Shown here piece after piece: positions 25,201 to 30,559 of a stretch of 49,306 nt of DNA (position 1 is its first letter; every line of letters starts with the position of its first letter). This stretch comes from CAZMCC01 sp964564695 (lineage in GTDB: Bacteria > Planctomycetota > Phycisphaerae > Phycisphaerales > UBA1924), in the NCBI GenBank assembly GCA_964564695.1, contig CAZMCC010000014.1:1-49306 (forward strand), given 5' to 3'. Both the position numbers and the translations under genes were made by a program. A model generated the notes under the pieces. The model saw nothing but the letters and a program-made list of their open reading frames with translations, did not search any database and was not told where the DNA came from.

Positions 25201-26741
25201 ATGTTCTTGTCGGCGAGGATCTTGAGTTCGCGGTCGAGGCGGGACCGCCGCTGCGCGGCTTTGGACTCGGGAAGTGGCGAAGTGGCGGAGTGGTCGAGTG
25301 GCGAAGTGGTCTTTGCCACTTTGCCACTTTGCCACTCCGCCACTTCTGCATCCGGTCCGTACCGCCAGATATACCCCGCCTCGGCGAGACGGCGCAGGGC
25401 GGCGTCGCACTCGGTGCGGGCGTCGGCGAGAATTTTCGTTCGCTCCTCGTCGGTCGTGCCGGGCTCGATGCGCATCGGGACGACTTCGAATTCAGAACAG
25501 AAGGCGGTGTACCAGGCGGTGAGGTCGTTGTTGAAGCGGGGGTCGGTGGGGGTGGGGAGGTTGGACCAGGGGTCGGCCGCGGCGCCCGAGTGCGCGCGGC
25601 GACTGCCACTGGCCTTTGGGGCCGCAAGACCTCCCGCTTGCGCGGGAGGCTCTGATCCGGACGGCTCTGATCGGCGTCGTACACCGACCATGGGGGCGTG
25701 GTTGGCGCCGATGGGGAGGTCGACATTCGCGGCCTGGGCGATCTTGAGGGTGTTGTCGGCGGCTTCGGGCCAGGCTGCGGCGACGTCGGGGTCCATGTGG
25801 GCCGCGAGATCGCGCATTTCCTGCGGGCTCTTGACGTAGAGCTCGGTGGAGTACTTGAGGCGCTCGGCGTCGTACTTGCCCTTGCCCATCGAGATGCAGA
25901 TGAGCGTGTCGTGGCCGTCGTGGTCTTCGGCGCGGAGGAAGTGGGCGTCGTTGTCGCAGACGAGGGGAAGGTTGAGCTCGCGCGCGAGGCGGACGAGGTG
26001 CTTGTTGATCGAGATCTGCTCGGGGACGTGGTGCTGGAGTTCGACGTAGAAGCGGGGGATGGGAAGTGGCGGAGTGGCGGAGTGGTCGAGTGGCGAAGTG
26101 GGGTCACTCTGGCACTTTGCCACTTCGCCACTTTGCCACTTCTGATCGGAGAACGTCGCCGCGTGCCACTGGGCGGCTTCGACGGCGCGGTCCCAGGCGG
26201 ATTTCTCGCGGGAGGACTCGAAGGTGAGGAGGTGTTCGCCGATTTCGGAGCCGAGGTGGCCGTTGATGGCGACGAGGCCGGCGGCGTGCTTGGCGAGGAG
26301 CTCGCGGTCGATGCGGGGCTTGAAGTAGAAGCCGGAGGTGTAGGCCTCGGAGCAGAGGACGAGGAGGTTGTTCCAGCCGGTGAGGTCGAGGGCGAGGAGG
26401 ACGAGGTGGTAGCCGCCGTCGCTGACGCCGGTGTAGGTTCGGTCGGAGCGTGAGCGGCCCGGGGGGCAGACGTAGGCCTCGACGCCGAGGATGGGCTTGA
26501 TGCCGGCGTCCTTGCAGGCGAGGTAGGTGGCGATGGCGCCGTGCATGTTGCCGTGGTCGGTGACGCCGACGGCGGGCATGCCGAGCTCTTTGACGCGTTT
26601 GACGAGCTTGTCGACGCGGTTGCCGCCGTCGAGGAGGGAGTATTCGGTGTGGAGGTGGAGGTGGACGAAGCCCGAACCGGGAGTCCACGGGGCGACACCA
26701 TCGCCTGACGGACCCACAACGGAGGGCGGAGGTTGGGCCAT
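22278..26741 (-). CDS. dnaE: DNA polymerase III alpha subunit with three in-frame insertions
   Basis: Replicative polymerase. 1487 residues against roughly 1160-1200 for most DnaE1. N-terminal PHP domain (FVHLHLHTEYSLLDGG, VTDHGNMHGAI). Polymerase core with ARGSGVGTMVGYVLGL, catalytic PDIDIDLCQDGR (about residue 577) and LLKMDFLGLRTL, then FRPGPMDLIPDYNRRKHG and FNKSHSTGYAIVAYQTAYLK. Helix-hairpin-helix and OB regions follow, with a glycine-rich insert near residue 1330. Three segments interrupt conserved blocks: about 200-227 and 466-491 are copies of the octamer element, and about 351-380 (RRRSEPSGSEPPAQAGG and on) contains another palindrome. Frame and catalytic residues are intact, so it is presumably functional. 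Start ATG 26741; the first 25 residues are not conserved in the family. Confidence 0.95.
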   Translation of the reverse strand: MAQPPPSVVGPSGDGVAPWTPGSGFVHLHLHTEYSLLDGGNRVDKLVKRVKELGMPAVGVTDHGNMHGAIATYLACKDAGIKPILGVEAYVCPPGRSRSDRTYTGVSDGGYHLVLLALDLTGWNNLLVLCSEAYTSGFYFKPRIDRELLAKHAAGLVAINGHLGSEIGEHLLTFESSREKSAWDRAVEAAQWHAATFSDQKWQSGEVAKCQSDPTSPLDHSATPPLPIPRFYVELQHHVPEQISINKHLVRLARELNLPLVCDNDAHFLRAEDHDGHDTLICISMGKGKYDAERLKYSTELYVKSPQEMRDLAAHMDPDVAAAWPEAADNTLKIAQAANVDLPIGANHAPMVGVRRRSEPSGSEPPAQAGGLAAPKASGSRRAHSGAAADPWSNLPTPTDPRFNNDLTAWYTAFCSEFEVVPMRIEPGTTDEERTKILADARTECDAALRRLAEAGYIWRYGPDAEVAEWQSGKVAKTTSPLDHSATSPLPESKAAQRRSRLDRELKILADKNISAYFLIVWDFVNWGRQRGIPAIARGSGVGTMVGYVLGLSNACPVNYGLLFERFTDPDRSEYPDIDIDLCQDGRADVINYVRTKYGHVAQIITFGTLKARAAIRDVARVLGISLPVADRVAKLIPETLHITLDDALENEPDFKAIYDGSVSAFEKLNTALGPGQAATPDQIKTLIDNARTIEGQARHASVHAAGVIVATRPLYEVVPLYKQSGAGEHEVVTQWDGPTCEKMGLLKMDFLGLRTLSIVERAKRLIREGLDEDAQHVAVGRTKGDGGPHPLDLDRLTFADPRVFKLFERGDTTGVFQFESDGMRRLLREMKPDRLEDLIAANALFRPGPMDLIPDYNRRKHGTEEVPKVHSIVDQFTSETYGVMVYQEQVMQIVHGLGGIKLRDAYTLIKNISKKKHDKIEKERPKFIDGAQKQNLPKQKAEDLFNLILKFAGYGFNKSHSTGYAIVAYQTAYLKTYFPNQYMAAFLSFESQANKVSDWIPYLEDCKNTRFINGKVGVEVRAPDVNLSHADFAVVFDPDEPRDSLHGHVRFGLKGIKGVGEKAIEAIVAERDIGSPKPGEPPAPKPFSTIYDFCERVLGRATTGSGGAIINKATIEALIKSGAMDSLHGRPVRSGMIATIEPAISAGQTAAADKIKGQALFGFGGPAAPSSAPAATGALVKTAPWSEMETLAKEKEALGFYVSSHPLERWKAWSSVFATSSSSHIKLAPQDARVIVPALVQSVRTLIVKSGRSAGQKMGIVTFEDLHGVFEGVLFSDCYLAHEAMLATDTPVFVLGRVDRSRAGGGGNNRNAKANARDAAGDPDAPAPAAPDNDGGGGGGVQLLVDRVAPIEGVPLDGGSLELYLDLGRLNGGGAHTALESLRKEISPRIVDKATGAASGGGAAGGKSVSGEAPTVGYAVHVLADGWISTGKPAIPTGRLRLEPAMIEALADTFGPGCARLRGGMAVEQSNDKRRFSNGKPMTARS
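25271..25346. repeat. Octamer-based inverted repeat inside dnaE (copy 2)
   Basis: Arms of C-R-R-A-G-T-G-G units facing each other; read in the gene as EVAEWQSGKVAK then TSPLDHSATSPLP. Inserted between conserved blocks just before the segment DRELKILADKNISAYFLIVW. Confidence 0.9.
25629..25652. repeat. Palindrome CCTCCCGCTTGCGCGGGAGG inside dnaE
   Basis: Twenty-base inverted repeat coding for part of EPPAQAGGLA; beside it GGCTCTGATC occurs twice (25649-25680). The segment interrupts the polymerase sequence and is unlike the octamer element. Confidence 0.7.
26063..26142. repeat. Octamer-based inverted repeat inside dnaE (copy 3)
   Basis: Same construction as the kbl copy; read in the gene as QKWQSGEVAKCQSD then TSPLDHSATPPLP, just ahead of the conserved FYVELQ block. 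Here the octamers are read in a different codon phase from copies 1 and 2, yet stay open. Confidence 0.9.
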
Positions 26742-26934
26742 TAGGGGAGTGTAGATTTGTCAGCGGACGAGCGGCGGATGCGACAGGAAAGGGAACGTGG
26801 ATGGCGGGTGATGCGGAGGGGAATGGGCGACGGGCGGGCTGGGGGGCGGATTCTCGTTCGTAGCGAGAACGAGCGGGTTTTTGAATCGAACGTTTCATAT
26901 TGGGAATTTTCGCAGCACTTCGGCACATGGGTGA

Positions 26935-26963
26935 TTGGCGCAGATTGGGCGCATCCCTATACT
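26935..26963 (+). promoter_or_regulatory. Promoter of the second PEP-CTERM-like gene
   Basis: TTGGCG (26935-26940), 17-base spacer, TATACT (26958-26963), giving a leader of about 75 bases. The surrounding 26880-26930 is locally AT-rich. Confidence 0.75.
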
Positions 26964-27043
26964 GCACCGGAGCGATTTTGTCCTCGCTTCGGGAGTGCCC
27001 ACGACCGGCCCACCACTCTCGCAGCACGGCAGAGGAACACACC

Positions 27044-27724
27044 ATGCGTATTCGTCATTTGTTCGCGCTCGGCCCGGCTGCGGGCGTTATCGGCGTCGCA
27101 CTGTGCGGTGCGGGCGTCGCGAACGCGACGGCGCCCCCGATGGAGTTCGGTTTCCAGAAACTGCAGAGCGCGTACGACTCGTCAACCTCGACGCTGACGG
27201 TTCGCGCGGCGGACGAGCCCGGCTTCTTCAGTATGGGCCAGATGCGCCGGAGCATGGGTCCGGGCGAGCTGCTCGTGTTCGACGAGGGGTTCGTGAGCGA
27301 GGCCAACCCGTCGGACTTCCAGATCACGCTGCACATCACCCCGCTGACGCCGACGACGGCGCTGGCCGAGGGCCCGATGATGATCACCGACGTTGACGGC
27401 GACACGTTCAGCGCGGTCGTGAACGGGCTTTTCGAGCATGACGACGGCGTGAGCTCGCTGTATGCGGCGCTCACGACGCTCGCGTTCAGCAGCGACGAAG
27501 AGTTGTTCGACGGGCCGGACGGCGGCACGTTCTCGACGAACTTCCCGCCGGGGTCGCTGGCCCTGGGCACGCTGCGTCTGTCGTTCATCGACGGGCCGCG
27601 CTCGTTCGATTCGTCGTTTGAGGATGCCGAGACGGGTCTGGTGGGCTGGGTTCCGTCGCCGTCGGGCGCGGGGCTGCTGGCGCTGGCGGGTTTGGCCGCG
27701 GCCCGGCGGCGTCGCACCGCCTAA
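27044..27724 (+). CDS. Secreted PEP-CTERM-like protein
   Basis: 226 residues: signal peptide (LFALGPAAGVIGVALCGAGV, ANA), a beta-rich domain (ITLHITPLTPTTALAEGPMM, FSTNFPPGSLALGTLRLSF) and the tail WVPSPSGAGLLALAGLAAAR ending in RRRRTA. The tail is a proline motif, hydrophobic helix and arginine cluster as in the genes at 21323 and 28979. Ribosome site AGAGGA precedes ATG 27044 and a good promoter lies at 26935-26963. The frame is open upstream but that part is the leader. Probably surface-exposed; function unknown. Confidence 0.85.
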   Translation: MRIRHLFALGPAAGVIGVALCGAGVANATAPPMEFGFQKLQSAYDSSTSTLTVRAADEPGFFSMGQMRRSMGPGELLVFDEGFVSEANPSDFQITLHITPLTPTTALAEGPMMITDVDGDTFSAVVNGLFEHDDGVSSLYAALTTLAFSSDEELFDGPDGGTFSTNFPPGSLALGTLRLSFIDGPRSFDSSFEDAETGLVGWVPSPSGAGLLALAGLAAARRRRTA

Positions 27725-27746
27725 CGAGTGGCGGCATGAACGGCGT

Positions 27747-28835
27747 TCACGGATCTTGATGATCCTGGGCGGCGGCGTTGATCGCCGCCGTCCAATCCGA
27801 GGCAAGTGAACCGGTGAGTGCGCCGACCTGGGCGCCCGCGATCGGCTTGGCCTCGATGCGTGTGACGGGGAGCACGCCCCAACTGGAATTGGTGAGGAAG
27901 ACTTCGTCGGCATCGAGGATGTCGGCGATGCTCATGGCGCGCTTGCGCACGGTGACGCCGCGGGACTCGGCGTTGGCGATGGCCCATGCGCGAACGATGC
28001 CGGGGAGGACGGGGCTGGGGAGGACGACGCCCTTGGAGGAGCCGGGTTTGTCGGGGATGCCGGGGGTCTCGGGTTTGTCGACAGAGGGCGCGGCGGGGAC
28101 CTCGCCCAGGTGCGTGCGGGCGGCCTGGACCCATTCCTCGTCGCGGGCGATGGGGGTGTGGAGCTCGCCCTTGGTGACGACGAAGAGGTTGCTGACGCAG
28201 CCGCCGACGATGTGGTTGGTGACGCTGAGGACGACGGCCTCGGCGGCGCCGCGGGCGGCGGCGGCGGCGAGCTCGCGGAGTCGCCACCAGTAGTTGAGCG
28301 TCTTGTGGGATTCGGTGGGGTTGAAGGGATTGGCGCGCGGGTCGGCGATGACGGCGGTGACGCCGCGGTCGAACATCGCGGGCGGGTAGTCGGTGGCGGG
28401 GAGTGCGGCGACGAGGATGGTGGGGTCGCCGCGGCGCGGGGGCTCGCCGGTGCGGAGGGCGTCGCGAGCGGCCTGTTCGCGGAGGTTGAGGTCGCCGCCG
28501 GTCACGGAGAGACGGATGCGGACGCGCGGGAGGCCGGCGCGGCGGACGGTTTCGAGGACGGTCTGTGCGAGGGGGCCGGTGCGCAGGCCGCTGGCGAGGC
28601 CGAGGGCCTGGCCGGATTTGGCGAGGCGCTCGAGGTGTTCTTCGAGGAACATGACCCAGGGGCGGGAAGACGGGGGTGTATCGGGTTTGTCGGGGGTGCC
28701 GGGGGTGGGAGAAGGAGTGACGCCGCCGAGCATGGTTTCGAAGAGGCCGACGCCGTGCTGGATGGCGGCGTCGAAGGCGGAGACGCGAGCGTCGTCGGGG
28801 GAGAGGAATTTGCCGTTGAGGAAGACGGAGGACAT
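27747..28835 (-). CDS. Class IV aminotransferase / aminodeoxychorismate-lyase family, with two repeat insertions
   Basis: 362 residues; the family usually has about 280. Fold-type IV PLP enzyme: SSVFLNGKFLSPDDARVSAF, AIQHGVGLFETML, the PLP lysine in SHKTLNYWWRLRELA and VLSVTNHIVGGCVSNLFVV. It could be 4-amino-4-deoxychorismate lyase (folate), a D-amino-acid or a branched-chain aminotransferase; sequence alone does not decide. Two low-complexity segments, TPGTPDKPDTPP near residue 45 and DKPETPGIPDKPG near residue 260, share a 22-base DNA core and have no counterpart in the family. No folate or amino acid genes are adjacent. Confidence 0.85.
   Translation of the reverse strand: MSSVFLNGKFLSPDDARVSAFDAAIQHGVGLFETMLGGVTPSPTPGTPDKPDTPPSSRPWVMFLEEHLERLAKSGQALGLASGLRTGPLAQTVLETVRRAGLPRVRIRLSVTGGDLNLREQAARDALRTGEPPRRGDPTILVAALPATDYPPAMFDRGVTAVIADPRANPFNPTESHKTLNYWWRLRELAAAAARGAAEAVVLSVTNHIVGGCVSNLFVVTKGELHTPIARDEEWVQAARTHLGEVPAAPSVDKPETPGIPDKPGSSKGVVLPSPVLPGIVRAWAIANAESRGVTVRKRAMSIADILDADEVFLTNSSWGVLPVTRIEAKPIAGAQVGALTGSLASDWTAAINAAAQDHQDP
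28035..28083. repeat. In-frame CCCGACAAACCCG repeat inside the class IV aminotransferase (copy 1)
   Basis: On the minus strand two GACAAACCCG units flank a GACCCCCGGCATCC core, coding DKPETPGIPDKPG. A related copy lies at 28674-28712 in the same gene. Confidence 0.7.
28674..28712. repeat. In-frame CCCGACAAACCCG repeat inside the class IV aminotransferase (copy 2)
   Basis: Minus strand CCCGGCACCCCCGACAAACC then CG, coding PGTPDKPDTPP. The other copy shares the sequence CCCGGCAYCCCCGACAAACC then CG. Confidence 0.7.
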
Positions 28836-28867
28836 GTAGGGGAGGGTAGGGGAAGAAGGAGAAGCAA

Positions 28868-28901
28868 CCCGGACCTTCGCCGAGCCTCAGGTCCGGCGTC
28901 C
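28868..28901. repeat. GGACCT/AGGTCC hairpin repeat between genes
   Basis: CCCGGACCTTCGCCGAGCCT followed by CAGGTCCGGCGTCC; one of five copies of this hairpin in the window. Confidence 0.85.
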
Positions 28902-28918
28902 CGGGGGATTTCGGAAAG

Positions 28919-28953
28919 GCGACCCCGCGTCACCACGAGTGGCGCAGGGTCGC
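28919..28953 (-). terminator. Probable terminator of the third PEP-CTERM-like gene
   Basis: Minus strand GCGACCC...GGGTCGC with an additional internal stem (CAC/GTG), followed by CTTTCC, 26 bases after the stop codon. Confidence 0.6.
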
Positions 28954-28978
28954 GGGCAAAAGGGTTGGAGAAGCTTGC

Positions 28979-29743
28979 TCAGCGTCGGCGAAGGGCGAGG
29001 GTCAGGGCCCCGAGGGCGAGCGTCACGGCGGCGCCCGGGGAAGGAATGGTGAGGGAGACTTCGAGATCGCACTCGATAGCGGTGTCGAGGGGACCGCCGA
29101 CGGAGCCGGCGGAGGCGCTGGCGCTGCCGTAGAGCTCGTACTGGCCGGGCTGGAGGAGAAGAAGGACGCTGAGGTCGGTCTGTGAGCCGACGGGGCCGTT
29201 GAAGTTGGCCTGCTCGACGATGTCGCCCTGGAGGTGGCGGAGGACGGCGAAGGCGGAGCCGATGCCGGGCTCGACGAAGAGGGTGTAGGGGTTGAGGACC
29301 CAGGCGGAGGCGCGGAGCGTGACGTAGGTGGGCTCGTCGATGGTGAAGTTGAGCCAGTAGGTCGAGTAGGCGAGAGAGGTGGTGGGGACGCTCGGCTGGG
29401 CGAACGCGATGGCGACGTCGGAGAGGGAGAGGTTGAAGGAGTCGCTGTCGACGGTGGAGCGGTGGGTCGCCACGGCGAACGTGTGGGCGCCGAACCCGTC
29501 GAGCGTGGAGTCGGCGTAGTGGTCGACGGGGCTCGAGGGGATCGGGGGCGTGTCGAAGGAGCCGTCGCTAGCGACGTCGGAGAGGATGGGGCCGCCGGGG
29601 CCGTTCTGGATCGAGTTCTGAGCGCTGACGCCTCGGCTGACGAAGGTCGGGGACCAGAGCTGGGCGGACGCGACAGGACAGATCGCCGCGAGGGCGACCG
29701 CGAGCGCGCAGCGGGAGCGCGCCCGGAAGGGAGAAGTGCACAT
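28979..29743 (-). CDS. Secreted PEP-CTERM-like protein
   Basis: 254 residues from ATG 29743: signal peptide (CALAVALAAICPVASAQ), a serine/threonine-rich beta domain (YSTYWLNFTIDEPTYVTLRA, LSVLLLLQPGQYELYGSASA) that resembles secreted jelly-roll folds, and the tail IPSPGAAVTLALGALTLALR ending in three arginines. The frame is open far upstream but ATG 29743 is followed by a proper signal peptide and preceded by GAGG. A hairpin follows the stop. Function unknown; the third protein of this sorting type in the window. Confidence 0.83.
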   Translation of the reverse strand: MCTSPFRARSRCALAVALAAICPVASAQLWSPTFVSRGVSAQNSIQNGPGGPILSDVASDGSFDTPPIPSSPVDHYADSTLDGFGAHTFAVATHRSTVDSDSFNLSLSDVAIAFAQPSVPTTSLAYSTYWLNFTIDEPTYVTLRASAWVLNPYTLFVEPGIGSAFAVLRHLQGDIVEQANFNGPVGSQTDLSVLLLLQPGQYELYGSASASAGSVGGPLDTAIECDLEVSLTIPSPGAAVTLALGALTLALRRR

Positions 29744-29969
29744 GATGGAGAACCTCGCACGAACGAACAGAATGTGATAATGAGATGAATAAGGACGCTT
29801 GGCCGAAGGCGTCGTGCGAACATCGCGCTCGAGAACCCCCCCACGGGACCCCACGAAGCAAGCGCGGCGCTGACGGCCACGGGGCGCTACGCGGGGCGTG
29901 CGCGGGCGGTTGCGGCGCGGAGCGGCGGGTGATGCATATTTTGAATAATTCCGTGACGGGTGTCCCGCT

Positions 29970-30009
29970 GTCACGACATCTGTAGTATACTCGCGCATGC
30001 TGTCGTGAC
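29970..30009 (+). promoter_or_regulatory. Operator-like dyad around a -10 box upstream of the blaI-like gene
   Basis: GTCACGACA (29970-29978) and TGTCGTGAC (30001-30009) are perfect inverted halves, and their centre falls on TATACT (29986-29991), a likely -10 box. A further GTGAC half lies at 29953-29957. The arrangement suits autorepression by a dimeric regulator such as the BlaI-like protein encoded next. The rest of 29744-30076 holds no gene. Confidence 0.6.
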
Positions 30010-30076
30010 GGGCGGCCCCCCGAGGGGCCCGCCCGGGGGCGGCGGACACAAGACATGCGGGGGCAAGGAGTCGGCG

Positions 30077-30559
30077 ATGCCGGAGCAGCCGGACAACACC
30101 GTGATCAAGGCCGGCGGCGACGGCGCGGCGAGCGGGGCCACCATCAGCGACGCCGAGTGGGACCTGCTCGAGGCGCTGTGGGAACTTGGGCCGGGGACGG
30201 CCCGCCAGGTGGCCGAGCACCTGCACGACCAGCGCGGGTGGGCGTATTCAACGGTGAAGACGCAGCTCGACCGCATGGTGGTCAAGGGGTTCGTGAAGGC
30301 ACGCCAGGTGGGGAACGTGTGGGAGTTCACGGCGGCCGTGGAGCCGACCGAGGCGCGACGCTCGGCGTGGAGGCGGTTCGTGAACGCGGCGTTCGGGGGC
30401 GCGATCGAGCCGGCGCTGCGGTTCATCGCGGCGGACGCGAAGCTGACGGGGGCGCAGCGGCGACGCCTGCTGGAGATGCTCAACGGGGGCGAGGGCGGCG
30501 GGGGTGGGGGGGGCGGGGGCGGTTCAAACGGGCGCACGACGAATAAAGGAGGCCGGTGA
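30077..30559 (+). CDS. BlaI/MecI-family transcriptional repressor
   Basis: 160 residues. Winged-helix repressor: ISDAEWDLLEALWELGPGTA, RQVAEHLHDQRGWAYSTVKT (recognition region), QLDRMVVKGFVKARQVGNVW and a C-terminal dimerisation part ending in LTGAQRRRLLEMLNGGEGG, followed by a polyglycine tail not usual in the family. Family members bind operators upstream of their own gene and are inactivated by cleavage by a BlaR1 membrane protease. AAGGAG precedes ATG 30077. Its TGA overlaps the ATG of the protease gene (TGATG), so the pair is one operon and translationally coupled. The regulated targets beyond the pair itself are unknown. Confidence 0.93.
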   Translation: MPEQPDNTVIKAGGDGAASGATISDAEWDLLEALWELGPGTARQVAEHLHDQRGWAYSTVKTQLDRMVVKGFVKARQVGNVWEFTAAVEPTEARRSAWRRFVNAAFGGAIEPALRFIAADAKLTGAQRRRLLEMLNGGEGGGGGGGGGGSNGRTTNKGGR

